Shown in pieces: positions 1 through 8,029 of a stretch of DNA of 64,000 bases. The translations under genes were made by a program, and so were the position numbers. Below the pieces are notes generated by a model. That model did not search any database and was not told the origin of the DNA. It saw nothing but the letters and a program-made list of their open reading frames with translations. The DNA lies in NCBI GenBank assembly GCA_026397915.1, contig JAPLTX010000002.1, forward strand, positions 1 to 64,000, given 5' to 3'. Origin of the DNA: Verrucomicrobiota bacterium. GTDB lineage: Bacteria > Verrucomicrobiota > Verrucomicrobiia > CAIQCK01. Each line of letters starts with the position of its first letter. Position 1 is the first letter of the stretch.

Positions 1-174
1 CCAGCGATCGGGCAGATTCGTCCCGCGTCCGATCCCTCGCGCCTCCGGCCCGCGAAACTGCGGCCAGTGCTCCTGCGTCTGGCCCGATAGCGCCCCCGGC
101 GACCCCAACCACAAAACGGGCGCAAGCAGCCCCAGCCAAAAAACCCGACACCGATCAGAGATGAGTATGTTCAT
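1..174 (-). CDS. PQQ-like beta-propeller protein, N-terminal fragment
   Basis: Only the first 58 residues of this gene are in the window; it runs on past position 1. The ATG at 174 opens a frame with a hydrophobic stretch at about residues 12-27 that looks like a Sec signal peptide, followed by WPQFRGP at residues 37-43. That motif opens many exported PQQ-like (BamB-type) propeller proteins of planctomycetes and verrucomicrobia, which work outside the cytoplasm as dehydrogenase-like or scaffold proteins. No good Shine-Dalgarno is visible before the ATG. It is the last visible member of the minus-strand operon that starts at 4902, 103 bases after the preceding oxidoreductase gene. The family call rests on a short N-terminus. 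Confidence 0.72.
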   Translation of the reverse strand, partial: MNILISDRCRVFWLGLLAPVLWLGSPGALSGQTQEHWPQFRGPEARGIGRGTNLPDRW

Positions 175-277
175 TGTCAGAATGAGGAAAGCTGTAATCT
201 GCGCCGCACTCTATGCAGCGGCACTTGTGCTGGCAAGGTCGAGTTCGCGCAACAAGTTCCTGCGGTTGGTGGCGCCG

Positions 278-1693
278 TCACATTGTCCATCCGTCACGAC
301 ATGACGGCTTCAGGAAGCGGTTGAGTTCCGGCCGATTGGTGCAACGCATCGCGGCGCCATCCCATTCGACGCGGCGCTTGAGTCCCGCGAGCATGGCGAT
401 GTTGCCGAGCAGGGCGATTTCCGCCAGCGGCGCGGAATAGTCGAAGTTCGCGCAGGCCGGCGCGCCGCCGCGGCACGCACGGAAGAAGTCGGACTGGTGC
501 GAGCCTTTTATGCGCGGCAGCAGTTTGTCAGGCATCGGGAAGGCGCGGTGGACCTCCTCCGGCACGATGCGGCACGCGTCGCCGAACTCGCCGATGGTCA
601 TGATGCCCTTGTCGCCCACGAGCAGCGAGCCGTTGCGCCCGAAGTCCCGACCGTATTTCTTCTCCAGTTCGAGCAGCAGCGGCGGAAGGTATTGATACGC
701 GCGCGTTGCGGTGTTTCTCCACCGCTTCTCCACCGTCTGCTCGCTGTATTGCTGGTCCGCCGCAAGCCCGTCATAGAAATAGATTTTGACGGGGTCCATG
801 CCTTCGCGGGCGGGGAAATCCCAGCGGATGCGGGTGCGGATGGGCCAGACGCCGCCGATGCCGCCGTGCATGTCCTCCACCTCCACCGCCTCCGGTCCCT
901 TGAGTTTGAGTGCCCAGTAGGAGGGATCAACAAGATGGCAGGCCATGTTGCCGACGGAACCGTTGCCAAAATCGTGCCAGAGGTGCCAGCCGTGCGGATG
1001 CAGGTCCGCGTGAAAGTTGCGGAAAGGCGCGGGGCCGATCCACGCGTCCCAGTCGAAACCTTCCGGCAGCGGCAGGGCGGGCGAGTGGCTCGCGTCAAAC
1101 AGGCCGTCGCACCGCGACGTCCAGCAATGGACTTCATGCACCTGGCCGATGGCACCGGCCCAGATGTATTCGCACAGGCGGCGACAGCCTTCGTTCGAGT
1201 GGCCGTGCTGCCCCATCTGCGTCACGACACCGCAACGCTTCGCCTCGTCCCTGAGCAGTCGCGCCTCATGGATCGTATGCGTCAGGGGTTTCTCGACATA
1301 CACGTGGATGCCCCGGCGGATGGCCATCAACGCCGGCGGCGCGTGCTGGTGGTTGGGCGTGGCGATGACCGCCGCGTCCAATTCCCTGCCCATCACGTCG
1401 AACAGCTTGCGATAGTCGGAGAACGTCTTGATCGCGGCGGTGTCCGCCGACGGGGCCGTCTTGCGGATTTGCGCCAGAGCCGCTTCGATGCAACGAGGGT
1501 CCGGGTCCGCCAGCGCCACCACCCGTTCAGTGCAGGCTTGGGGCAACAACGTTCCGACGCCTTGGCCGCCGCAGCCGATCAACGCGACGCGCAGAGGTTT
1601 CTGCGCTGGCGCCGCACTTTGACCGCGCGCGCCCACGACCGACAGGCCGCCGACGCCGGCCGCCACCGTTTTGATGAAATCACGTCTCTTCAT
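278..1693 (-). CDS. Tat-exported Gfo/Idh/MocA family oxidoreductase
   Basis: NAD(P)-dependent sugar or polyol dehydrogenase family of 471 residues. The N-terminus carries a twin-arginine signal (KRRDFIK at 2-8, then a hydrophobic run to about residue 22). The Rossmann fold starts with GCGGQGVG at 40-47, and the family EKP motif, whose lysine lies in the active site, is at 134-136. The C-terminal half has the alpha/beta substrate domain with the WDAWIGPAPFR segment typical of exported planctomycete/verrucomicrobial members. GGGAG-like sequence precedes the ATG. It lies 15 bases after the upstream oxidoreductase and belongs to the operon read from 4902. The substrate is unknown; an extracytoplasmic sugar or glycoside is inferred from the export signal. 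Confidence 0.9.
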   Translation of the reverse strand: MKRRDFIKTVAAGVGGLSVVGARGQSAAPAQKPLRVALIGCGGQGVGTLLPQACTERVVALADPDPRCIEAALAQIRKTAPSADTAAIKTFSDYRKLFDVMGRELDAAVIATPNHQHAPPALMAIRRGIHVYVEKPLTHTIHEARLLRDEAKRCGVVTQMGQHGHSNEGCRRLCEYIWAGAIGQVHEVHCWTSRCDGLFDASHSPALPLPEGFDWDAWIGPAPFRNFHADLHPHGWHLWHDFGNGSVGNMACHLVDPSYWALKLKGPEAVEVEDMHGGIGGVWPIRTRIRWDFPAREGMDPVKIYFYDGLAADQQYSEQTVEKRWRNTATRAYQYLPPLLLELEKKYGRDFGRNGSLLVGDKGIMTIGEFGDACRIVPEEVHRAFPMPDKLLPRIKGSHQSDFFRACRGGAPACANFDYSAPLAEIALLGNIAMLAGLKRRVEWDGAAMRCTNRPELNRFLKPSCRDGWTM

Positions 1694-1708
1694 TATTTTC
1701 TCCCTCTC

Positions 1709-2827
1709 TTACACGTCGAGCGGCATTCCGCAGGCCTCCAGATGACATTTGTGAACGATGTAATCATGTTCGTAGGTGTAGGGGTTGATCATCTCTCCGT
1801 TCACCACGGCAGCGAACTCCCGCCATTGATCTTCATAGCGGTCTTTCAGGGGCGGCATGGCGATGGTCTGCACACCCTTCTTGAAGCCGCCGCGGTCTTC
1901 CTCCAACGCCAGCTTGAGAACGCCGCCGGACATGTTGCCTTTGGATTCCAGCGGCTGGATGATGATCGTCCCCTTGTCGCCCATCACCGTGAGATGCCGG
2001 CGCTGAAAGCCCTGCGCCTCGGTGATGCAGGTCCGGATCGTGGCCAGCCGGTCGCGGGAAAACTCGAAAACGGCCAGACCGTTGTCGAGAACACCGTCGG
2101 CGCGGGTGCGGCGAAGGAAGGGGCGGACTTTTTCAGGCTCGCCCATGAGCGTCACGACGACGTCAATCAGATGGCAGGCGAGAATGTAATGAATCCCGCC
2201 CTTGTAGGTTTTGATGAGCCTCCGGTAGTCGGCCCCGTCATACCGTCCCATGGCCGCGTCGAGATCGAACACGTTCCCGATCAGGCCGTCTTTCACCGAC
2301 TTGATGCAGAACTGCACAGCCGGGTTGTTCCGATACATGTAGCCCACCTGGACCGTCAGGCTCCTGGCTTTCGCCTCGTCCAGCAACTGTCTGAGCTGCG
2401 GCAGCGACTCGCCGCACGGCTTGTCCAGATGAATGTGCTTCCCCGCTCGTATGCAGCGCAGCGCGGTCGGAACAGGCGCGTGCTCCTCGGTCTCCACCGC
2501 CACGGCCTGAAGACCTGGAACCGCCAGCAACTCGTCCGGGGTCATCCAAGTCAGCCCCTTGTAGCAGTCGCTCTTCAACGCCTTCGCGCGCTGCGCGGCA
2601 TCATCCTCCGCGACACCGACCACCTCGAAAAGATCCGTCAGCCTGCGCAGCGTCCCGATTTTGTTGGCGTGCTGGTTGCCCGTGCCGATCTGCCCGATCT
2701 TGATGCGCGGCCGTTTGCCGGACAGCGCATTCTGGGCGGCGGACAAACCGCCCGGCAGAGCCGCCGCCGCTGCGGCAAGCCCGGAGGCGGTGAGAAAGGT
2801 GCGTCGCGAAAAAGGTGTGTGTTTCAT
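1709..2827 (-). CDS. Tat-exported Gfo/Idh/MocA family oxidoreductase (DKP variant)
   Basis: A 372-residue oxidoreductase of the Gfo/Idh/MocA family. The signal is SRRTFLTASG at about residues 7-16 followed by an alanine-rich hydrophobic core, which indicates Tat export. The dinucleotide loop is GTGNQH at 48-53. The usual EKP motif reads DKP at 135-137, so the lysine is kept and the glutamate is shortened by one methylene; this is a known minor variant. The spacing to the genes on either side (36 and 15 bases) supports one operon. An AAGGA-like sequence lies about 11 bases before the ATG. The combination of three different family members in a row suggests that they act on related sugars or on successive steps, which is an inference. 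Confidence 0.88.
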   Translation of the reverse strand: MKHTPFSRRTFLTASGLAAAAAALPGGLSAAQNALSGKRPRIKIGQIGTGNQHANKIGTLRRLTDLFEVVGVAEDDAAQRAKALKSDCYKGLTWMTPDELLAVPGLQAVAVETEEHAPVPTALRCIRAGKHIHLDKPCGESLPQLRQLLDEAKARSLTVQVGYMYRNNPAVQFCIKSVKDGLIGNVFDLDAAMGRYDGADYRRLIKTYKGGIHYILACHLIDVVVTLMGEPEKVRPFLRRTRADGVLDNGLAVFEFSRDRLATIRTCITEAQGFQRRHLTVMGDKGTIIIQPLESKGNMSGGVLKLALEEDRGGFKKGVQTIAMPPLKDRYEDQWREFAAVVNGEMINPYTYEHDYIVHKCHLEACGMPLDV

Positions 2828-2863
2828 GGATCAGTGATTCCTTTTATCATCACTCACGGGGTG

Positions 2864-4234
2864 TCACATCGCCCACTCGGCGCGGGCGACGGGGCATTCC
2901 AGCAAGCGGTTGGCCTCGTCGTCGCCGGGGAAGATCTCTCCGGCGGGGTCCCACTTGAGCGAGCGTCCCAGTTTGTAGGAGGCGGTGATGATCTGTCCGA
3001 GGGAGGCGGCGCGGTGGCCGATCTCCTCGTGCGCGCTGGGTTTCTGCCGACTCCGGATACAGTCGAACCAGTTCTGGTGATGCTTGTCGGCGCTGGCGGT
3101 GGTCTCGCGGTTCTTCATCTTCATCTCGTCGAAGATGCTCTCAGGGCTGCCCTCCATCTTGCGGCTGAACTGGACGGAAATCCACCCGCGTTCGCCGACG
3201 AACACGCCGCCCAGATAACCGTCCATCCGCGCGGAGTCCGGCACGGCGTGGTAGATGCGCTTCACGTCCTGCATGTCTTCGACCTGATGCAGGAGCGTCC
3301 CGTTGGCGTAACGGCAGGTGAGCGTCGGAAACTGCCCGGTCGAGGGATGGATGATTTCCACCGGGCCGGATTCCTCCATGCCCAACGCCCACTGGATGTT
3401 GTCGGCGAAGTGGGCGTGCTCGTAGGTCACGACGCCCAGTCCGAAATCGGCGCACCACGCCCAGAACACGGAGTGCGGTGTGGGGTTGCGATGGTAGAGG
3501 CTGTTGTAGGGCCGCATGGGCGCGGGGCCGACCCACCGGTCCCAATCCAACCCCTTCAGCACAGGCTCTTCGGGAAGCTTCGGGTTCAGCGGGACGTAGG
3601 AACTGCCGACGGTCGGCACGCTGATCTTTGGCCAGTGCGCGAATGCGCATTTCACTTTGCCGAGGCCGCCTCCCCGGATAAAGGTCAAAGCTCTACGGAT
3701 CACCGTTTTTGACCGGTATTGCGAGCCGGTCTGAAAGACGCGGTTGCTGGCTCGCACCGCCTCGACCAGCTTGCGGCCCTGCCGGACGGTCATGGAGACG
3801 GGCTTCTCGCAGTAGATGTCTTTGCCGGCCTTGGCCGCCGCGATGGCGATGGGGACGTGCCAATGGTCCGGCGTGATGACCATCACGGCGTCAATGTCCT
3901 TGCGCTGGAGCACCTCGCGGAAGTCGGCGACGGCCGCGCAGCCGCTGTAGGAACCTTTGGCCAGCAACTGGGCGTAGTTCGACTCAACGATCTCGCGGGT
4001 CTCTTGAAGCCGCGAGGCGTCCGGGTCGCACACGGCCATGACTTGCACGCCCCGGTCGAAGAGCAGGCGGGGCATGTGCCGCTTCCCCATGTTGCCGGCG
4101 CCGATCACAGCCAGATTGATTCGGTCGCTGGGAGCCGTCGCGCCGTCCGCGCCCAACGCAGACGAACGCACGATCATCGGAGCAGCCAGCGCTGCGACCG
4201 TGTCCCTGATGAACGCTCTTCGTGTGGTGTTCAT
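2864..4234 (-). CDS. Tat-exported Gfo/Idh/MocA family oxidoreductase
   Basis: A 456-residue member of the Gfo/Idh/MocA dehydrogenases. It has a Tat signal (TRRAFIRD at 4-11), a Rossmann loop GAGNMG at 45-50, PDHWH at 122-126 and EKP at 143-145, so the nucleotide-binding and active-site lysine regions are complete. The C-terminus ends in the SLKWDP...FPGDDEANRLL block shared with long planctomycete members. The histidine-rich DFGAHHFD segment found in relatives (for example the protein at 41068-42366) is replaced here by GVVTYEHAHF, so the active-site surface may differ. The start codon overlaps the stop of the gene upstream (ATGA), which indicates translational coupling. Confidence 0.9.
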   Translation of the reverse strand: MNTTRRAFIRDTVAALAAPMIVRSSALGADGATAPSDRINLAVIGAGNMGKRHMPRLLFDRGVQVMAVCDPDASRLQETREIVESNYAQLLAKGSYSGCAAVADFREVLQRKDIDAVMVITPDHWHVPIAIAAAKAGKDIYCEKPVSMTVRQGRKLVEAVRASNRVFQTGSQYRSKTVIRRALTFIRGGGLGKVKCAFAHWPKISVPTVGSSYVPLNPKLPEEPVLKGLDWDRWVGPAPMRPYNSLYHRNPTPHSVFWAWCADFGLGVVTYEHAHFADNIQWALGMEESGPVEIIHPSTGQFPTLTCRYANGTLLHQVEDMQDVKRIYHAVPDSARMDGYLGGVFVGERGWISVQFSRKMEGSPESIFDEMKMKNRETTASADKHHQNWFDCIRSRQKPSAHEEIGHRAASLGQIITASYKLGRSLKWDPAGEIFPGDDEANRLLECPVARAEWAM

Positions 4235-4902
4235 TGTTTGCCGTAGATTTCGATTTCCGTGTAGTGGTTCATCGCGTTCGATGTGTTGCCACTGCTGTAG
4301 AAGCGGAGATAGCGGCCCTTGACACCGTTGACGGCAAAAGGACGACCCTCGTTGGATTCGACATACTCCTTCTCTTTGCCGACGCCCAGCCCCGACGAAT
4401 TATCGTGGTCGTTGTTGAACACGGTCACGACGCCGCCAGCGAAGTTCGGGTCATTGCTGATCTGGCAGATGACATCGCGATACACGCGCGCCTCGCCGTG
4501 GTAGTGCCACACACAGACCGCGTAAATCTCGCGCTCCCTGCCCAGATCAATCTGGACCCACTGCTTGCGGGGACCCAATTCGACATACGTTTCCGCATCA
4601 TGCTCCTTATCGCCGTCAGTGATGAGCGACAGCGTGCCGACGATGGGATCGGGATCGCTCGATGTGACTTTACAGCCCTTCGACAGGACCTTGTCACAGC
4701 CGGCCGGCACCTCGATCGGCGGATACAGCTTGCCATTGCGCGGGGCCTCCAGATTCGGCGACCGAATGGGCCTTGGCGTGCCAGTGAACTGCGGTCTCGG
4801 CAAGTTGATTTTGAGCTGACTCTTGCCGCTATCGTCGGCGCCTGCCACCACGGCAAGTCCTCCGACCACGACGGCAATTAGCATCATTCCTGTCAGTTTC
4901 AT
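4231..4902 (-). CDS. Exported discoidin-like (F5/8 type C) carbohydrate-binding protein
   Basis: A 223-residue secreted protein. I chose the ATG at 4902 because GGAGAG lies about six bases before it and the product then opens with a clean Sec signal (MKLTGMMLIAVVVGGLAVVA). A longer frame to 5055 exists but its extra residues look non-coding. The C-terminal 120 residues resemble a galactose-binding-like F5/8 type C domain: WVQIDLGREREIYAV is the classic second strand, and the end reads YTEIEIYGKQ. Such domains bind glycans or surfaces. It is the first gene of the operon running to position 1 and shares an ATGA overlap with the oxidoreductase gene behind it. No catalytic domain is visible. Confidence 0.8.
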   Translation of the reverse strand: MKLTGMMLIAVVVGGLAVVAGADDSGKSQLKINLPRPQFTGTPRPIRSPNLEAPRNGKLYPPIEVPAGCDKVLSKGCKVTSSDPDPIVGTLSLITDGDKEHDAETYVELGPRKQWVQIDLGREREIYAVCVWHYHGEARVYRDVICQISNDPNFAGGVVTVFNNDHDNSSGLGVGKEKEYVESNEGRPFAVNGVKGRYLRFYSSGNTSNAMNHYTEIEIYGKQ

Positions 4903-5118
4903 GTATCTCTCCATGTCCGGCCGCGCTCGAAGTCGTTTAGCCTTGTTGTTAAAGGCATACGTGGTTTGCGGCGGCATTATCCCCCACCTCAAAACCGATG
5001 CAAGCGTGGAACCCCCCCGCGCGGCTCCAAAATGCGAATCGCTTTCAACGCTCAACCCGCAACCAACCCGTCACAGATCTTCCGGCGCGGGCACGTAGTT
5101 CGGGTCGGCTTCGTAGCG

Positions 5119-5157
5119 CAACTCCAACGTCGCCTGCGCAGGCGGCGTTGTGAGTTG
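5119..5157. repeat. Imperfect palindrome
   Basis: The arms CAACTC/GAGTTG, AACG/CGTT and CGCCTGC/GCAGGCG pair around a GC centre, with one T-G contact and a small internal loop. It has no loop at its centre, so as RNA only the outer part would pair fully. It lies 80 bases beyond the pyrophosphatase stop. It may be a second terminator stem, a protein site or a repeat remnant; its role is unknown. Confidence 0.5.
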
Positions 5158-5171
5158 AATCCAACAAACAC

Positions 5172-5208
5172 CGAGGGCCATGCCGGCTTTCGCCCTGCAT
5201 GGCCCTCG
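5172..5208 (-). terminator. Probable hppA transcription terminator hairpin
   Basis: A perfect 11-base stem (CGAGGGCCATG paired with CATGGCCCTCG) with a 15-base loop lies about 29 bases after the pyrophosphatase stop codon. Read on the minus strand it is followed by GTGTTTGTTGG, a weakly T-rich tail. The position and stem fit a terminator, although the tail is poorer than in a textbook intrinsic terminator. Confidence 0.55.
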
Positions 5209-5236
5209 TGGGAAACTACTGCTTCTGCTTCTCGGA

Positions 5237-7705
5237 CTACGACTTCTCCTCAGGGATGCGCATGCCGTAGAAGCTGCGATAGACGAAGAACAGTGCGATG
5301 AGGAAGAAGACAGCGCCGATGCCGGTCTTCAGGGCCTGGTTGGTCATGGTCACCGCGATCTCAACAGCCAGCAGGCCGAAGAGCGTGGTGAACTTGATCA
5401 CCGGGTTCATCGCCACGGAAGAAGTGTCCTTAAAGGGATCGCCCACGGTGTCGCCCACGACGGTGGCGGCGTGCAGGTCGGTGCCCTTTTGGCGGAGGTC
5501 CACTTCGACGATCTTCTTGGCGTTGTCCCATGCGCCACCGGCGTTGGCCATGAAGATGGCTTGGAACAGACCGAAGAACGCGATGCCGATCAGATAGCCG
5601 ATGAAGAAGTAGGCGTTGAAGAACGGCAGGGCCAGCGCGAAGCAGAACACCACGATGAAGATGTTCCACATGCCTTTTTGCGCATAGACGGTGCAGATGC
5701 GGACGACTTCCTTGCTGTCCTTCGCGGAAGCGGTGGTGGCGTCGAGCTTCATGTGCTCTTTGATATAGACCACCGCGCGGTAGGCACCGGTGACGACTGC
5801 CTGGCAGGATGCGCCAGTAAACCAGTAGATCACCGAGCCGCCCATGATGAGACCAAGGATGATCTCGGGCTGCACGATGGAGAGTTTGCCGACCACGCCG
5901 CCAAACATGTTTTCGAGCAGCATGATGATGCCGAACACCATCGTGGTGGCGCCGACGACCGCTGTGCCGATGAGCACCGGCTTGGCGGTGGCCTTGAAGG
6001 TGTTGCCCGCACCGTCGCCCTTTTCGAGCTGGTGCTTGGCGTTTTCAAAGTCGGCGTCGAAACCGAAGTCTTTCTTGATCTCTTCCTTGATGCCTTTCTT
6101 GCCTTCGATCTGGCTCAGTTCATAAACCGACTGGGCGTTATCCGTGACCGGGCCGTAGCTATCCACCGCGATGGTGACAGGTCCCATACCGAGGAAGCCG
6201 AAGGCCACGAGGCCGAAGGCGAAGATCGGCGCGGCGAACAGGAACTTCTCAGGCATGATGCCAAGCAGGGCTGGGTTTTGGGAGAAGTGGTAGGAGACGA
6301 ACATGAGCACCATGATCACGAGGCCCATCCAAAAGGCGGAGAAGTTGCCAGCCACACGGCCGGACAGGATGTTCAGCGACGCGCCGCCGTGCTTGGAGCA
6401 GTTCGTGACTTCACGGACGTGACGCGAGTTGGTGCTGACGAATATCTTGGTGAATTCGGGAATCAACGCACCCGCCACCGTGCCGCAACTGATGATCACC
6501 GAGAGCACCCACCAGAGGTTGGGTAGTGCGACGCCATTGGCTGTAAAATCACCCAGCAGCAATTTGCTGGCGACGAAGGTGATGGCGATGGACACCGCTG
6601 AGGTGATCCACACGAGGTGGGTCAGCGGGGCTTCGAAGTCGAAGTCTTTCTTGCCGCTGAACATGGCCTTGCTGAGCGCTTCATTCGCAAAATAGGAAAC
6701 CAGCGATGTCACGATCATCAAAGCGCGCATCGTGAACAGCCAGATGATGAGCGTCGCGCAGACGGCCGGGCTTGCCGCCAAGGCAAGTGCGAGGAACGCA
6801 ATCAGCGCCACGCCGGTCACGCCATAGGTTTCAAAACCGTCTGCCGTCGGTCCAACGGAGTCGCCGGCGTTGTCACCGGTGCAGTCGGCGATGACGCCGG
6901 GGTTCTTCGGGTCATCCTCGGGCAGTTTGAAGACGATCTTCATCAGGTCGGAACCGATGTCGGCGATCTTGGTGAAAATGCCGCCGCAGATGCGGAGCAC
7001 GCTTGCGCCGAGGGATTCGCCGATGGCAAAGCCGATGAAGCAGGGACCGACGAGTTCGCGCGGCAGGAACATCAGGATGCAGATCATGAAGAACAATTCC
7101 ACGCAGACCAGGAGCAGGCCTACGCTCATGCCGGAACGGAGCGGAATACCGAGCGTGGCGAGGGGGTTGCCCTTGAGCGCCGAGAAGGCGGTGCGGGAAT
7201 TGGCGACGGTGTTGATGCGGATGCCGAACCACGCGACGCCGTAGGAACCGAGAATGCCGAGGATGGACGCAAGCAGGATGACCACAACGTGGCCCACGGT
7301 GTTCCCTTGCAGCACGCCGAAGTAATAAACCATGCAGCACGCGATCAGGAACCACAGGATTGCGAGGAACTTGCCTTGGGTGAAGAGGTAGGTTTTGCAG
7401 GTTTCCCAAATCATGTTGGAAACCTTGGCCATGCTGTCATGCACCGGCAGCGCCTTGGTCTGGACGTATTGCAACAGACCGAAAGCCGAGCCAACCGCGC
7501 ACATCAGGATGCCGAGATACATCAGCATGGAACCGCTGATGCCACCCAAGCCCGCAAAACTCACCTGGTCCAGCGGTGGAATTTTGATGTCCGCCTCCCC
7601 GGCCATCGCGCCAGTCGCGCCGGCCAGCATCAGCACCGCCATCGTCAGCCAGCTCGAATACTGGCTAAACCGGGTCCAAAGTGATTTGCCTGTCACAGAA
7701 TTCAT
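5237..7705 (-). CDS. hppA: Membrane-bound ion-translocating pyrophosphatase
   Basis: Integral membrane pyrophosphatase that couples PPi hydrolysis to H+ (or Na+) export. About 822 residues with many membrane helices. The family active-site blocks are all visible: EDDPKNPGVIAD and GDNAGDSVG (loop 5-6), DSYGPVTDNA, GGAWDNAKK and GDTVGDPFKD. The residue that decides potassium dependence reads GNTFKATAK with K571 and A574, the pattern of potassium-independent enzymes; ion specificity cannot be settled by eye. The first 40 residues add a predicted extra hydrophobic segment, so the protein is longer than the usual 660-770. I prefer the ATG at 7705, which has GAAGG eight bases upstream, over the GTG three codons earlier. 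It diverges from typA. Confidence 0.95.
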   Translation of the reverse strand: MNSVTGKSLWTRFSQYSSWLTMAVLMLAGATGAMAGEADIKIPPLDQVSFAGLGGISGSMLMYLGILMCAVGSAFGLLQYVQTKALPVHDSMAKVSNMIWETCKTYLFTQGKFLAILWFLIACCMVYYFGVLQGNTVGHVVVILLASILGILGSYGVAWFGIRINTVANSRTAFSALKGNPLATLGIPLRSGMSVGLLLVCVELFFMICILMFLPRELVGPCFIGFAIGESLGASVLRICGGIFTKIADIGSDLMKIVFKLPEDDPKNPGVIADCTGDNAGDSVGPTADGFETYGVTGVALIAFLALALAASPAVCATLIIWLFTMRALMIVTSLVSYFANEALSKAMFSGKKDFDFEAPLTHLVWITSAVSIAITFVASKLLLGDFTANGVALPNLWWVLSVIISCGTVAGALIPEFTKIFVSTNSRHVREVTNCSKHGGASLNILSGRVAGNFSAFWMGLVIMVLMFVSYHFSQNPALLGIMPEKFLFAAPIFAFGLVAFGFLGMGPVTIAVDSYGPVTDNAQSVYELSQIEGKKGIKEEIKKDFGFDADFENAKHQLEKGDGAGNTFKATAKPVLIGTAVVGATTMVFGIIMLLENMFGGVVGKLSIVQPEIILGLIMGGSVIYWFTGASCQAVVTGAYRAVVYIKEHMKLDATTASAKDSKEVVRICTVYAQKGMWNIFIVVFCFALALPFFNAYFFIGYLIGIAFFGLFQAIFMANAGGAWDNAKKIVEVDLRQKGTDLHAATVVGDTVGDPFKDTSSVAMNPVIKFTTLFGLLAVEIAVTMTNQALKTGIGAVFFLIALFFVYRSFYGMRIPEEKS

Positions 7706-7924
7706 CGCGTTCACCTTCGTTGTCTTCTTAGAGTTTTAGTCCTTACCCGACCTTCGCCGCGCCGACATACAGCAATTCTGCGCGTTTAACCGAAAATCGG
7801 AAGCGCGGACATTACTGGCTTCCCCGTCTGAAACGCAAGCATGATTTCCAATCCGGGCGTAACAAGTTGATTACAAACCAGTTCCCACACATGCAATGTT
7901 TTCACTGCCTATCGTCTGCAAAGT

Positions 7925-7953
7925 TTGACAATGAGGGCTGCCTTCGGCATAGT
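7925..7953 (+). promoter_or_regulatory. Sigma70-type promoter of typA
   Basis: TTGACA at 7925-7930, a 17-base spacer, then CATAGT at 7948-7953 (four of six matches to TATAAT). Transcription would start near 7960, giving a leader of about 70 bases before the typA ATG. The same CATAGT -10 sequence occurs at the hcp promoter in this window. Confidence 0.6.
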
Positions 7954-7962
7954 CTGGGGCAG

Positions 7963-8020
7963 TCGCCACCGCAACACGAAGCGCACGAGTCGTTCGGTGT
8001 GGTTCGAGTCCCGGTGGCGA
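7963..8020 (+). promoter_or_regulatory. Structured typA leader (hairpin next to the start codon)
   Basis: TCGCCACC at 7963-7970 pairs perfectly with GGTGGCGA at 8013-8020, enclosing about 42 bases, and is followed at once by TTATTTTTT and the ATG. The closing stem covers the only GGTGG that could act as a ribosome-binding sequence. The inner part holds GGTTCGAGTCC, which resembles a tRNA T-loop, but the other tRNA arms are missing. It could be an attenuator or a temperature-sensitive leader; this is inference. Confidence 0.4.
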
Positions 8021-8029
8021 TTATTTTTT

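Larger units (their letters stand above)
4903..5236. other. Intergenic region with tandem hairpins
   Basis: This 334-base gap separates the end of the pyrophosphatase gene from the start of the discoidin-like gene, both on the minus strand. It holds two inverted repeats (5119-5157 and 5172-5208, listed separately). The remaining 200 bases before 4902 should contain the promoter of the downstream operon, but I see no convincing -35/-10 pair. No open frame with coding character is present. Confidence 0.6.
7706..8029. other. Divergent promoter region between hppA and typA
   Basis: A 324-base gap between two divergent genes. It contains a clear sigma70-type promoter for typA (7925-7953) and a structured leader (7963-8020), both listed separately. 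For hppA I find no convincing promoter. No coding frame is supported; the frame that could extend typA upstream into this region has no ribosome-binding site and no family similarity. Confidence 0.6.

Noticed and set aside
497..3712. Very long plus-strand open frame opposite three oxidoreductase genes
   Set aside because: It is the antisense of GC-rich genes with strong codon bias; it has no ribosome site, no motif and arginine/histidine-rich composition. The same holds for other long opposite frames at 22478-24100, 37908-39845, 54447-56396 and 60163-63024.
7963..8020. tRNA gene suggested by GGTTCGAGTCC and matching ends TCGCCAC/GTGGCGA
   Set aside because: Only 58 bases long, T-stem does not pair and no anticodon or D-arm can be formed; a leader hairpin is the better reading.
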